Assembly (NCBI RefSeq): GCF_003946045.1
Contig: NZ_RHNW01000010.1
Span: 1-64,000 of the forward strand
Direction: 5' to 3'
DNA length: 64,000 nucleotides
Source of the DNA: Levilactobacillus mulengensis
GTDB taxonomy: Bacteria; Bacillota; Bacilli; Lactobacillales; Lactobacillaceae
Numbering within the stretch: the stretch's first letter is position 1; each line of letters starts with the position of its first letter. The position numbers and the translations under genes were made by a program. Below the pieces are notes generated by a model that saw only the letters and a list, made by a program, of their open reading frames with translations, was not told the DNA's origin and searched no databases. This document shows, piece after piece, positions 1 through 9,115 of this stretch.

Positions 1-35
1 TATACCGGGAAAGGCGGTTCATTTCACCATATGGT

Positions 36-74
36 TACGAGGGTAAAGCGAAGCGGCACCCTCAGAGAGTTTTT
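36..74 (+). terminator. Likely terminator of the gene upstream of the window
   Basis: Inverted arms GAGGGT (39-44) and ACCCTC (58-63) enclose a short loop and are followed by a T-rich tract. No open frame precedes it in the window. In related genomes the ribosome hibernation factor gene often lies upstream of secA, so it may end that gene, but this is inference. Confidence 0.5.
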
Positions 75-83
75 TGTATAAGA

Positions 84-198
84 GTGCGGAGCGAGCCGCT
101 TAGGTCCTGAGCATTAGGGAGTAAAAGAGCTTCTGTCCGGCAGCGCCGGGCAGGAGTTCTTTTACTTTCTAAGCGCAGGGACCTGGCTCGCGTAGCAC
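84..198. repeat. Long imperfect fold-back in the secA upstream region
   Basis: The two halves are complementary over about 115 bases. Outer arms GTGC and GCGAGCC with GGTCC pair with GGACC, GGCTCGC and GCAC. An inner arm at 120-143 (AGTAAAAGA, then CTGTCCGGC) pairs with 145-167. It would form one long rod with small bulges. It has no reading frame and no U-tract, so it is not a simple terminator. It does not match the three branched elements found elsewhere in the window. Its function is unknown; a small RNA or intergenic repeat is possible. Confidence 0.55.
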
Positions 199-597
199 GT
201 TTCTGCCAGGTAACTTAGGTGTCACTACACAGTGTCGCAAGCAATTGACCTGTTAGTCGCCAGCCGGTTTGGCCGCTGAAATCACAATTTAATTTCCCCG
301 CAACGCAGACTTAACGCAGAACTGTTATACTTAAGACTCGAATCAGTGTGTCGGGGAGACCGCGATGCACGCTGGAAGTCTGTGACCCCCGTGAATATCG
401 CAATAGATTAATTGTTAAACTAATTTTGTTAACCCTATTTTAGGTTGGTGCTAAGCCAAAGAAACCGCTTCACCCAGCCGCCACTATGGAGATTTGTTTC
501 ATCTTGGTCGGGATAGTGGTAAAATGTAGGTTGATTTATTGTAAATAAATGGGTAACTTTAAATAGACTTACTAAATGTACTGAAGGGAATTCTCAC
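199..597. other. Gene-free region upstream of secA
   Basis: No plausible coding frame is present. A TATACT-like box at 326-331 and a TAAAAT box at about 521-526 are possible -10 elements. The second lies closer to secA and is the better candidate for its promoter, although neither has a clear TTGACA-like partner at 17 bases. A GAAGGGA sequence at about 582-588 serves as the secA ribosome binding site. Confidence 0.35.
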
Positions 598-2961
598 ATG
601 GCAAATATTTTGAAACGATGGGTCGAAAGTGATCGCCGGACTTTACGACGCCTCAGTAAATTAGCGGACGAAGTTGGTGCTTACGCCGACGAGTACGCAC
701 AACTTTCAGACGATGATCTGAAGGCAAAAACGCCGGAATTTAAACAGCGTTATCAAGACGGCGAAACGTTGGACGATTTACTGCCTGAGGCTTTTGCGGC
801 TGTCCGTGAAGGTGCCAAGCGGGTTCTCGGCCTCTATCCTTTCCACGTGCAGATCATGGGGGGAATTGTGCTTCATGAAGGGAACATTTCCGAAATGAAG
901 ACTGGTGAAGGGAAAACCTTGACCGCCACAATGCCCGTCTATCTGAACGCTATTGCCGGTAAAGGGGTTCACGTTGTAACGGTTAACGAATACCTGTCTG
1001 CACGTGACGCCACTGAAATGGGTGAACTGTACACCTGGATGGGCTTGACGGTTGGGTTGAACTCGGCTGAGAAGTCACCAGAAGAAAAGCGGGAAGCCTA
1101 CAACGCCGACATCACTTACTCAACCAACGGGGAAATCGGTTTCGATTACCTGCGTGATAACATGGTTGTTTACAAAGAAGATATGGTTCAACGACCATTG
1201 AACTTTGCGATTGTCGATGAAGTTGACTCCATCTTAATTGATGAAGCCCGGACGCCACTGATCATTTCTGGTCAGTCCGAAGGGACGAGTGCGCTTTACC
1301 AACGGGTTGATCGCTTTGCGAAGACCTTACATGAAAAAGACGACTTTAAGATTGACCTGGAATCCAAGACGGTTGCTTTGACCGACACTGGGATTGAAAA
1401 GGCCGAAAAGTACTTCAACTTGAAGAACTTGTATGATACCGACAACACGGCCTTGACCCACCATATGGATCAAGCCTTGCGGGCCAACTTTATCATGCTT
1501 CGTGATAAAGATTACGTGGTTCAAGACGGTGAAGTCTTAATCGTTGATTCCTTTACTGGACGGGTTATGGACGGTCGTCGTTACTCTGACGGCCTGCACC
1601 AAGCCATTGAAGCCAAGGAAGGCGTCGAGATTCAAGAAGAAACCAAGACGATGGCCAACATCACGTACCAAAACTTGTTCCGGATGTACAAGAAGCTTTC
1701 CGGGATGACGGGTACTGCCAAGACCGAAGCCGAAGAATTCCGGGAAATTTACAACATGGAAGTTATCACCGTGCCAACCAACAAACCGGTTGTCCGGGTC
1801 GATGAACCTGACCTGTTGTATCCAACCTTGGAATCCAAGTTTGACGCCGTGGTTAAAGAAATTAAGACGTTACACGAAAAGGGCCAACCCATGTTAATCG
1901 GGACCGTTGCCGTGGAAACTTCTGAATACCTGTCCCAACGTTTGGATAGTGAAAACATTCCGCACGTGGTCTTGAACGCCAAGAACCATGCCAAGGAAGC
2001 CGATATCATTCAAAACGCTGGTCAAAAGGGTGCCGTTACCATTGCCACCAACATGGCTGGGCGGGGGACCGATATTAAATTGGGACCCGGCGTCGTTGAA
2101 ATTGGTGGGTTAGCCGTTATCGGGACTGAACGTCACGAGTCACGGCGGATCGATAACCAACTTCGTGGACGTTCCGGTCGTCAAGGTGACCCTGGTATGA
2201 CCCAATTCTACCTGTCCTTGGAAGATGATTTGATGCGGCGGTTCGGTTCTGACCGTGTCAAAGCCTTCCTTGAACGGATGAACGTTGATGGCGAAGACGC
2301 TGTTATCCGTAGCCGGATGATTACCAAGCAAGTAGAATCCGCACAAAAGCGGGTTGAAGGGAACAACTACGATTCCCGGAAGAACGTTCTGCAATACGAT
2401 GATGTTATGCGTCAACAACGGGACGTTATCTACGGCGAACGGAACCAGGTCATTAACCAAGACGCCTCATTGAAGTGGGTCTTGATGCCAATGATCCAAC
2501 GGACCGTTGAACGGGTGGTTAACCTGCATACGCAAGGCGACCAATCCGATTGGGATTTGGATACCTTACTAGACTTCGGGATTTCCGCAATGGTTTCACC
2601 AGATAAGATCAGCCTGGATGATTTGAAGGGCAAGACCGCTGATGAAATCAAGGCCTTCTTCATGGGCTTGGCGGAAGAGGTTTACGCTGACAAGCAAAAG
2701 CAACTCTACGACCCAGCCCAAATGCTGGAATTCGAAAAGGTTGTGCTGTTACGTTGTGTCGACTCTCACTGGACCGATCACATCGATGCCATGGACCAAT
2801 TACGTCAATCCATTGGATTACGGGGCTATGGTCAGTTGAACCCATTGGTTGAATACCAACAAGATGGATTCCGGATGTTCGGCGAAATGATTTCCGACAT
2901 CGACTATGACGCCACGCGCCTGTTCATGAAGTCTGAAATTAGACAAAATATTACCCGTTAA
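598..2961 (+). CDS. secA: Preprotein translocase ATPase SecA
   Basis: SecA is the motor of the general secretion pathway: it binds preproteins and drives them through SecYEG by ATP hydrolysis at the membrane. The 787-residue product shows Walker A TGEGKT at residues 102-107, the DEVD Walker B box at 207-210, the preprotein cross-linking region, and the second helicase half with [11 protein letters not shown] and [11 protein letters not shown]. The usual C-terminal zinc-binding tail is absent; the protein ends shortly after the wing and scaffold region, which is normal for lactobacilli. The ATG start follows a GAAGGGA site. It is followed by its own terminator and then prfB, the order found across Firmicutes. 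Confidence 0.97.
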   Translation: MANILKRWVESDRRTLRRLSKLADEVGAYADEYAQLSDDDLKAKTPEFKQRYQDGETLDDLLPEAFAAVREGAKRVLGLYPFHVQIMGGIVLHEGNISEMKTGEGKTLTATMPVYLNAIAGKGVHVVTVNEYLSARDATEMGELYTWMGLTVGLNSAEKSPEEKREAYNADITYSTNGEIGFDYLRDNMVVYKEDMVQRPLNFAIVDEVDSILIDEARTPLIISGQSEGTSALYQRVDRFAKTLHEKDDFKIDLESKTVALTDTGIEKAEKYFNLKNLYDTDNTALTHHMDQALRANFIMLRDKDYVVQDGEVLIVDSFTGRVMDGRRYSDGLHQAIEAKEGVEIQEETKTMANITYQNLFRMYKKLSGMTGTAKTEAEEFREIYNMEVITVPTNKPVVRVDEPDLLYPTLESKFDAVVKEIKTLHEKGQPMLIGTVAVETSEYLSQRLDSENIPHVVLNAKNHAKEADIIQNAGQKGAVTIATNMAGRGTDIKLGPGVVEIGGLAVIGTERHESRRIDNQLRGRSGRQGDPGMTQFYLSLEDDLMRRFGSDRVKAFLERMNVDGEDAVIRSRMITKQVESAQKRVEGNNYDSRKNVLQYDDVMRQQRDVIYGERNQVINQDASLKWVLMPMIQRTVERVVNLHTQGDQSDWDLDTLLDFGISAMVSPDKISLDDLKGKTADEIKAFFMGLAEEVYADKQKQLYDPAQMLEFEKVVLLRCVDSHWTDHIDAMDQLRQSIGLRGYGQLNPLVEYQQDGFRMFGEMISDIDYDATRLFMKSEIRQNITR

Positions 2962-2969
2962 ACGGGAAC

Positions 2970-3005
2970 GAACGAGGCGGAAGCAATTCCGACCTCGTTT
3001 TCTTT
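2970..3005 (+). terminator. secA terminator
   Basis: A stem made of AACGAGG-CGGAA and TTCCG-CCTCGTT lies ten bases after the secA stop codon and runs into TTTTCTTTT. This is a typical intrinsic terminator. Confidence 0.8.
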
Positions 3006-3143
3006 TAACTTCGAGAATGTTATTGGAAATCAAGAAGGTCAGACAGTCTTAGTCACGAATAAGTTTAAGACAAAGTTTATTGGCGGCATATGACTGATAA
3101 GTGTGTCATACTAGTGGGAGTCTTGTTTGTGGGTTAAACTAGT

Positions 3144-3324
3144 GTTAGCCGCAGGGCTGGTGAAAATGAGCTCAGCCGTGGGAATTACCTTAGCAGCTGG
3201 TCTGCTTAGGCAATTGCTATCTTTGAGCCTCGGGCTGTGAGGCTCAAAGTAAGTCTGGAGACCGCTCTTTGGCTCCAGACGGGCGCCCACAGCGTCACGG
3301 CTCATTTTTCACCAGCCCGGAGGC
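3144..3324 (-). ncRNA. Structured intergenic element, copy A
   Basis: A 181-base element with conserved borders (GCCTCCGGG at one end, CTGCGGCTAAC at the other, read on the minus strand). Its ends pair through GGGCTGGTGAAAA and TTTTCACCAGCCC. Inside are a GTGGG/CCCAC helix, a hairpin with loop core AGCCAAAGAGCGGTCT (3259-3274 on the minus strand), a CTTTGAG/CTCAAAG helix and an AATTGCCT/AGGTAATT hairpin. Copy B at 13424 has the same fold with compensating changes in several helices. G-U pairs in two helices of this copy favour the minus strand as the RNA. No clear promoter is visible, so it could instead be a fold-back repeat; expression is not shown. Confidence 0.55.
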
Positions 3325-3375
3325 GAAAACATTTAGCCTGAAACAAATAGAATAACTAAAAAGGAGCCAACCAAT

Positions 3376-4492
3376 ATGGAATTAAGCGATGCAAAACGTG
3401 AAATTACCACCATGCGTGAACAACTAACCGGCTTTAGGGGGTCGCTTTGACTTTGATGCCCTGAACGAAAGCATCAGTGTCAACGAAGGCCAGATGGCCC
3501 AACCGGACTTTTGGGACAATGCCCAAACCGCGCAAAAATTAATTGATGAAACCAATGAAATGAAGAAAAAGGTCGAGGAATACCAAAATCTTTCCGACCA
3601 AGTCGATGACCTCGAGGTTGCCCTGGAATTGTTGCAGGAAGAACCCGATGCCGACATGCAGGCGGAGTTTGAGGCGGACTTTGCCAAGGCTAAGCAAGCA
3701 CTGCAGCAGTACAGTCTGAACATGCTGCTCAACCAAAAGTACGACCGTAACAATGCGATTTTAGAAATCCATCCCGGCGCTGGGGGCACTGAATCCCAGG
3801 ACTGGGGGGACATGTTGATGCGGATGTACACGCGCTGGGCCGAGCAGCATGATTTTAAGGTCACCATTTTGGATTATCAACCGGGGGATGTTGCGGGCTT
3901 AAGCAGCGCAACGTTACTGATTGCCGGGCACAATGCGTATGGCTATCTCCGGTCCGAGAAGGGCGTGCACCGGCTAGTTCGGATTTCCCCATTCGATTCG
4001 GCTGGGCGGCGGCACACGTCATTTGCTTCCGTGGATGTTTTACCAGAACTGGATGACTCGGTCGACGTTGAAATTAATCCGGCCGACTTGAAGGTGGATG
4101 TTTACCGGGCGTCGGGTGCTGGGGGCCAACACGTTAACAAGACGTCTTCGGCCGTACGAATCACCCACTTGCCAACGGGTATCGTGACGCAGAGTCAGGC
4201 GCAACGGTCACAACTGCAAAACCGGCAGACGGCTTTGGGGATGTTGCGGGCCAAGTTGTATGAACGCGAAGAACAGAAGAAGGCCGAGGAAAAGGCCAAG
4301 CTGGAAGGCGACCAGATGGATATTGGCTGGGGCTCTCAGATTCGGTCATACGTGTTCCATCCGTACACGATGGTCAAGGATCACCGGACGGACTACGAAA
4401 CGGGGAACGGCCAGGCTGTCATGGATGGTGACCTGGATCCGTTCATCGACGCCTATCTGCAGTGGCAACTGAGCCAGAAGAATCCAGACTAA
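3376..4492 (+). CDS. prfB: Peptide chain release factor 2, programmed frameshift
   Basis: RF2 recognises UGA and UAA stop codons and triggers peptide release at the ribosome. The gene is in two frames: 24 codons from ATG 3376 reach an in-frame TGA at 3448-3450, and a +1 slip continues at GAC 3449 to give 371 residues in total. With that numbering the SPF codon-recognition tripeptide is at 204-206 and the catalytic GGQ at 249-251, close to the family positions. This is the normal autoregulatory frameshift of prfB, not a mutation: low RF2 favours slippage and so more RF2. AAGGAG at 3361-3366 is the ribosome binding site. Reading only the second frame would lose the N-terminal 39 residues. Confidence 0.96.
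3436..3450 (+). promoter_or_regulatory. prfB programmed +1 frameshift site
   Basis: An internal Shine-Dalgarno-like AGGGGG (3436-3441) sits three bases before CTT (3445-3447) and the UGA stop followed by C. This matches the conserved prfB slippage arrangement, in which tRNA-Leu shifts from CUU to UUU. Confidence 0.95.
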
Positions 4493-4622
4493 GCAGTCCG
4501 TCAGCGTGATGAAACGTTAGTGCAACTAACAATCACCGTTGGGCAACTGCTACGGTAAGTGGCCTGATGAAACTGCCAGCGGGCATGTACGGGCGTTGAC
4601 TGATTCACAAAAATAATGATTG

Positions 4623-4660
4623 CGCGGGTAACACGAATGTCGTGTTGCCCGTTTTTGTTT
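4623..4660 (+). terminator. Terminator between prfB and the PDZ protein gene
   Basis: A 12-base stem (CGGGTAACACGA with TCGTGTTGCCCG, one G-T pair) and loop ATG are followed by TTTTTGTTT. It separates prfB from the following phosphate-regulator operon. Confidence 0.85.
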
Positions 4661-4671
4661 CATGCTATACT
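4643..4671 (+). promoter_or_regulatory. Candidate promoter of the PDZ protein-phoP-phoR operon
   Basis: A TATACT -10 box at 4666-4671 lies 17 bases after TGTTGC (4643-4648). The -35 box lies inside the 3' arm of the preceding terminator stem. The -10 match is good and the -35 match weak. Confidence 0.5.
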
Positions 4672-4707
4672 GGGGACAGCTATTTTTTCAGGAAAGGTGT
4701 CGATTTC

Positions 4708-5862
4708 ATGCGGACATTTATTGCTTGTGGCAGTTATTTGCTGCAGCCGCTAGTTTGGCTGGCCGTTCTGCGGGTCTGGCTGGCTAGTCGCGCGCGGATC
4801 AAGTCCGAACGTCATGACTTTGGGAGCGCCGTTTATGGCGATCACTTTGAGTTGCGTCACTTGTTGACGCAGGGGATTTTGCTGGGGTTAGGGCTCTCCC
4901 TGGTGAACTTCTTGATTGGGTTCAGTCTACCTATTATGTGGATTATCGTTTATGAAGTGTTGGCGTTTATCACGTTGATCATTTTGCCAACCACTGTTTT
5001 ACCACTGACCTTAATTGTGGTGAGCACGTTAATCACCTGGTGGGGCAGTAATTACATACCAATCAAGCCCGATTTATCAGCTGCCGGTCTCAGCTTTGGA
5101 CCCGTAGCGGGGGCCAACTATCTGTGGCTCGCCGTCATGTTCTTCCTGTTGCTGGGCCACTGGGTTGCTCACTATGGGGGCCGGTTCACCAGTCCTAAGA
5201 TCTATGCGAAACAACGGGGGAAGCGCATCGCCGGTTACCCTTGGCGTGAACTGCTCGTCATCCCCATGGTGACGCTGGTTCCTGGGGACTGGTTTACCAG
5301 TCAGTGGGCCTTTTGGCCGGTCTTTCACATTCAAGGACAGAGTTTTGCAATCTTAGTTTTACCATTACTGCTAGGCCTACGTTTCACCATCTTTCGGCAG
5401 GCCCCGCAGCTGGTCTACCGGCGTTTGGCGAAGCAATTCGTTTGGTTAGGCGTGGTCGCTGCGGCTTTCGTGGGTTGGACAACGTTTCGGCCACAAGATT
5501 CGCCATTCCTATTAATCGTCCTGTTAGTTGGTTATGCTGTTATCCTATGGCGGGCTAAACGCTATGACGAACACCAACAATTCTGGTATTCTCAGGTGGA
5601 CGACGGCGTCCGGGTACTGGCTATCCGGCCACGAACACCAGCCGTGAAAATGGATCTGGCTGCTGGCGATATTATTTTGGAATGCAACCATCGTCCCATC
5701 AATAGTGAAACGAGTTTTTATGAGGCGTTGCTGGCCAATCCCGCGTACTGTCATTTACGCGTGCGGGACATGAATGGCGAGTTGAAGATGACCGAAACGG
5801 CCATTTATTCCGGCGCACCGCACGAAATTGGGATCGTTTTATTCAGAGATCAGGAGGGGTAA
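4708..5862 (+). CDS. Polytopic membrane protein with C-terminal PDZ domain, MinJ-like
   Basis: The 384-residue product has about eight hydrophobic segments (roughly residues 2-25, 51-112, 136-155, 181-229, 243-260 and 265-281). These are followed by a cytoplasmic PDZ domain at about 296-378, with VRVLAIRPRTPAVKMDLAAG forming its binding-groove region. Architecture and position near secA-prfB resemble Bacillus MinJ, which links DivIVA to MinD in septum placement; that role is inferred from architecture only. The start is set at ATG 4708, ten bases after GGAAAGG; an in-frame extension upstream runs into the terminator and is rejected. It ends inside the phoP ribosome binding site, so it is probably co-transcribed with phoP-phoR. 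Confidence 0.75.
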   Translation: MRTFIACGSYLLQPLVWLAVLRVWLASRARIKSERHDFGSAVYGDHFELRHLLTQGILLGLGLSLVNFLIGFSLPIMWIIVYEVLAFITLIILPTTVLPLTLIVVSTLITWWGSNYIPIKPDLSAAGLSFGPVAGANYLWLAVMFFLLLGHWVAHYGGRFTSPKIYAKQRGKRIAGYPWRELLVIPMVTLVPGDWFTSQWAFWPVFHIQGQSFAILVLPLLLGLRFTIFRQAPQLVYRRLAKQFVWLGVVAAAFVGWTTFRPQDSPFLLIVLLVGYAVILWRAKRYDEHQQFWYSQVDDGVRVLAIRPRTPAVKMDLAAGDIILECNHRPINSETSFYEALLANPAYCHLRVRDMNGELKMTETAIYSGAPHEIGIVLFRDQEG

Positions 5863-5865
5863 CCT

Positions 5866-6573
5866 ATGAGTCGAGTCCTAGTCGTCGATGATGAACCCGC
5901 CATTGTGACGTTGTTGCAGTACAACTTGGAACAAGCAGATTTTCAAGTGGTCACAGCAATTGATGGCGAACAGGCGTTGAATTTAGCCCTACACGAAAAA
6001 TTTGATGTGATTTTACTGGATTTAATGTTGCCTAAATTGGATGGTGTTGAGGTGACCAAACGCCTCCGCCAAGAGAAAATTCAGACACCCATCATTATGG
6101 TGACGGCCAAGACGGGTGAATTTGATACGGTCTTTGGCTTGGAATTAGGCGCGGATGATTATATCACCAAACCGTTTAGTCCGCGCGAGGTGATTGCCCG
6201 GATGAAGGCTGTGATGCGGCGCTACCATGAGGATGAACCGCAAGAAAAGGCGCCTAGCAAGGCAGCACACCGGCTACAGGTCGGGGACCTGACCATTGAC
6301 CAGGATAAGTTTCAGGTGAAGCGGGGCGACCAGCCGATTGAGTTGACCCCCAAGGAGTTTGAACTGCTCCTGTTCTTTGCGAAGCGTCCCGGCAAGGTCT
6401 GGAGCCGCGAGCAATTGTTGGAGGGCGTCTGGGGGTTTGATTATAGTGGGCAGACGCGGATGGTCGACATTCATGTGTCTCATCTCCGGGAAAAAATTGA
6501 GCGGGACCCCAAGCATCCAACGTTGTTGAAGACGGTGCGGGGCTTTGGGTATACCTTTGAGGTCCAGCCATGA
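5866..6573 (+). CDS. phoP: Response regulator PhoP, OmpR family
   Basis: A 235-residue two-component regulator. The receiver domain (about 1-118) has the acidic pair D8-D9, phospho-acceptor D52, T80 and K102. The C-terminal winged helix (about 136-233) contains the OmpR/PhoB signature LTPKEFELLLFFAKRPGKVWSRE. It presumably binds the Pho box at 8127-8165 and activates the pst operon when phosphate is low; that pairing is inferred from proximity and family. The AGGAGG site lies within the end of the preceding gene, and the stop overlaps the phoR start by four bases (ATGA), so translation is coupled. Confidence 0.9.
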   Translation: MSRVLVVDDEPAIVTLLQYNLEQADFQVVTAIDGEQALNLALHEKFDVILLDLMLPKLDGVEVTKRLRQEKIQTPIIMVTAKTGEFDTVFGLELGADDYITKPFSPREVIARMKAVMRRYHEDEPQEKAPSKAAHRLQVGDLTIDQDKFQVKRGDQPIELTPKEFELLLFFAKRPGKVWSREQLLEGVWGFDYSGQTRMVDIHVSHLREKIERDPKHPTLLKTVRGFGYTFEVQP

Positions 6574-7922
6574 TCCGGCAACTGCTGGTGGTGTTTCTCG
6601 GCTTGGGTGCGGCCAATACGTTACTGGTGAGCGTGGTGCGCGCCCCACATTTTGCCTTGGCCACGTTGGTAGCCTGGTCGTTGGCCTTGCTGGAAACGGT
6701 GGTCGCTGGCTACCTATACCACTGGGCTGAACAGCGAATCACGATTTTGACGAAGAAGGTCGAGGGCATCCGTCATGAGGAGGCCCCGGCCCACGTGTTA
6801 TTGTCCCCACACGACCCGTTTTATCAGTTGGCCTTACAGATCAACTATCTGCAAACGCAGCAGCGTAAGGCTCGGCGGCAGATGGCGGGGCAAAACCAAG
6901 AGTTTGCCACCCTGCTGGATTACCTGCCCATCGGCGTGATGGTGATCGACCGCTATCGCAAGGTCGAACTGGCTAATCCGGCGATGGAGCAGTTCCTGCA
7001 GCATCGCATCTCACCGCGGCGGCATCCCTTCACGCAAGATATTCGGCAGTTTGAGCTGGCCAGTCTGATCAATTCAGCGTTGAGTGACCGCGAGACCCAG
7101 CACCGAACCCTGAAGTTGCCAGGCGTGGTTAACGAGCGGACCGTGGATGCCCGGGCCATTTATACGGCGACATCGCAGGACTACTTTCAAGTGCTGGTGC
7201 TGTTGTACGATGTGACCGAAGTTTATGCGGTGGAGCAGATGCAGATGGACTTCGTGTCCAATGCGTCCCACGAATTGAAGACCCCGGTCACGGCAATCTC
7301 CGGTTTTGCTAAAACGCTGTTAGCAGGAGCCAAGGATGACCCGGAAAAATCGGTCGAGTTCTTAAAAATTATTGACCAACAGAGCGAACGCTTGGTGGAA
7401 TTAATCAATGATGTCTTAACCATTTCGCACATCGAATCGGGCAACGCCGTTGAGGTGACCGAGGTCCCCGTGGGGCAGATGATTGCGAGTCAGGTCGCGT
7501 TGTTAACGCCTTTGGCGGCGGTCAATGCCGTGACGCTGATCAATCAGGTGCCGACGGACTTAATGGCCGTCACCGACCAGCGTAAGTTTGATCAGGTGCT
7601 GAAAAATGTGTTGAGCAACGCTATTAAATACAATCGGCCGCAGGGGTCTGTGACGCTCTCGACCCGAATCTTAGGGCACTCGTGGGCATTGACGATTGCG
7701 GACACCGGGATTGGCATTGCCCCGCAGGATCAGCTCCGGGTGTTCGAGCGTTTCTATCGAGCCGACGTGTCCCATTCCAACCAATTGGTCAGTGGGAGTG
7801 GCTTAGGCCTCGCCATTGTTCGGGAGTTGGTCGAATCGTTGAACGGCAAGATCGATTTGCAAAGTACGCCAGACGTCGGGACTAAGGTGACACTGACGTT
7901 CCCTTTGGCTGAAAAAGAATAG
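6570..7922 (+). CDS. phoR: Sensor histidine kinase PhoR
   Basis: A 450-residue membrane kinase partner of PhoP. Two N-terminal membrane segments (about 3-22 and 31-50) enclose only a short extracellular turn. A PAS domain (about 108-220) follows, then the HisKA box NASHELKTP with phospho-acceptor H234. The ATPase domain follows with N box LKNVLSNAIKYN, G1 ADTGIGI and G2 GSGLGLAI. The very short outside loop suggests it senses phosphate through the Pst transporter and PhoU and not by binding a ligand outside, as proposed for other PhoR proteins. It overlaps phoP and ends just before a strong terminator. Confidence 0.9.
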   Translation: MIRQLLVVFLGLGAANTLLVSVVRAPHFALATLVAWSLALLETVVAGYLYHWAEQRITILTKKVEGIRHEEAPAHVLLSPHDPFYQLALQINYLQTQQRKARRQMAGQNQEFATLLDYLPIGVMVIDRYRKVELANPAMEQFLQHRISPRRHPFTQDIRQFELASLINSALSDRETQHRTLKLPGVVNERTVDARAIYTATSQDYFQVLVLLYDVTEVYAVEQMQMDFVSNASHELKTPVTAISGFAKTLLAGAKDDPEKSVEFLKIIDQQSERLVELINDVLTISHIESGNAVEVTEVPVGQMIASQVALLTPLAAVNAVTLINQVPTDLMAVTDQRKFDQVLKNVLSNAIKYNRPQGSVTLSTRILGHSWALTIADTGIGIAPQDQLRVFERFYRADVSHSNQLVSGSGLGLAIVRELVESLNGKIDLQSTPDVGTKVTLTFPLAEKE

Positions 7923-7933
7923 ACGAATGACGT

Positions 7934-7969
7934 GGGTGCCTGGAAATTATTTTCCGGGCACCTTTTTTT
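7934..7969 (+). terminator. phoR terminator
   Basis: GGTGCCTGGAAA pairs with TTTCCGGGCACC (one G-T pair) and is followed by seven T residues, directly after the phoR stop. Confidence 0.9.
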
Positions 7970-8126
7970 GTGCAGGGGGGATGGACGCACGGGTGGTTGT
8001 GGCTTGCTTGGCGAAAGGAAATACTAGGCAGAGACAGTGGGGATGGCGTAACGAACGTCAACTGCTTAATTGGCTAGTTGTGGGGCGTGACCACTTAGCC
8101 AAAAAAATTACCCATAACGGGATATA

Positions 8127-8180
8127 TTTACATAACCTTTACAATACGTCTACACGACATTTACATTCGTTAGGTATACT
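8127..8180 (+). promoter_or_regulatory. Pho box and promoter of the pst operon
   Basis: Four TTTACA-type hexamers (TTTACA 8127, TTTACA 8138, TCTACA 8149, TTTACA 8160) are spaced exactly 11 bases apart, the arrangement bound by PhoP dimers in Bacillus. A TATACT -10 box follows at 8175-8180, and the last hexamer occupies the -35 zone, typical of an activated promoter. The stretch between the phoR terminator and this box (7970-8126) shows nothing else that I can support. Confidence 0.9.
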
Positions 8181-8232
8181 TGCTTTTGAAATGGTCGGGC
8201 CGCAAAGCCTAGCCGATTAGGAGGTTAACGGT

Positions 8233-9114
8233 ATGTCTAAGAAGCGCTGGGTGCAGGGCCTGGTCTTGGTTGTTCTGGTTGCGTTGGGAGTTTACGCTTA
8301 CCAAACGCGTCAGGTCAGCCATGCGGGTGAATCCATCACTGCGGTAGGGTCAACGGCCCTTCAACCCTTAGTAGAAGCAGCGGGCGAACAGTATACGGGC
8401 GAACACCTGGGGACGTTCATCAACGTTCAGGGTGGGGGCACCGGGACGGGATTGAGCCAGATTCAAGAGGGCGCGGTCCAAGTTGGAAATTCAGACCTCT
8501 TCGCTGCAGAACAAAAGGGAATTCGATCCAAGGAATTGGTTGACCATCGCGTAGCTGTTGTGGGCATTACCCCCATCGTGAACAAAAAAGTGGGCATCAA
8601 GAACCTATCGACACACCAGCTGATTCAGGTCTTTACCGGCCAGGTCACAAACTGGCGTCAGGTCGGTGGCGCGAACCTCCCCATCGTTTTAATCAACCGG
8701 GCCCAAGGCAGTGGGACTCGAGCAACGTTTGAACAATTTGGCCTGGAGAAGCACCGTTCCAAGACCTCACAGGAACAGGATTCTTCCGGGATGGTCCGGT
8801 CCATCGTCGCCACGACGCCCGGTGCCATCAGTTACGTGGCTTTTTCTTACGTTGACCAAACGGTTCAGGACCTGTCCTTGAATCACGTGGCGCCAACGGA
8901 AGACAACGTGACGACGAATCGCTGGAAGATTTGGTCCTACGAGCATTTATACACGAAAGGCCAGCCAACCGGTCTGACAAAGGCCTTCATTGCGTACGTT
9001 CAATCGCCAGCGGTCCAAAATACTTTGGTCCGTCAACTGGGCTATCTTTCGCCCAACCAAATGATGGTCGAACGAAATGCAACCGGGCAGATTACGCAGA
9101 CGGAGGGCAACTAA
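8233..9114 (+). CDS. pstS: Phosphate ABC transporter substrate-binding protein PstS
   Basis: The extracellular phosphate receptor of the Pst transporter, 293 residues. A charged start and hydrophobic segment (about 7-23) are followed by the family motif AVGSTALQPLVEAAG, and NRAQGSGTR lies later in the phosphate-binding region. There is no cysteine in the N-terminal region, so it is not a lipoprotein; it is probably held by an uncleaved membrane segment or released. Start ATG 8233 follows TAGGAGG. It is the first gene of pstS-pstC-pstA-pstB-pstB-phoU and lies directly downstream of the Pho box. Confidence 0.92.
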   Translation: MSKKRWVQGLVLVVLVALGVYAYQTRQVSHAGESITAVGSTALQPLVEAAGEQYTGEHLGTFINVQGGGTGTGLSQIQEGAVQVGNSDLFAAEQKGIRSKELVDHRVAVVGITPIVNKKVGIKNLSTHQLIQVFTGQVTNWRQVGGANLPIVLINRAQGSGTRATFEQFGLEKHRSKTSQEQDSSGMVRSIVATTPGAISYVAFSYVDQTVQDLSLNHVAPTEDNVTTNRWKIWSYEHLYTKGQPTGLTKAFIAYVQSPAVQNTLVRQLGYLSPNQMMVERNATGQITQTEGN

Positions 9115-9115
9115 T

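Noticed and set aside
3376-3494. Apparent frameshift mutation or pseudogene at the start of prfB
   Set aside because: The stop at 3448 is the conserved programmed frameshift with its internal Shine-Dalgarno-like sequence, so the gene is intact.
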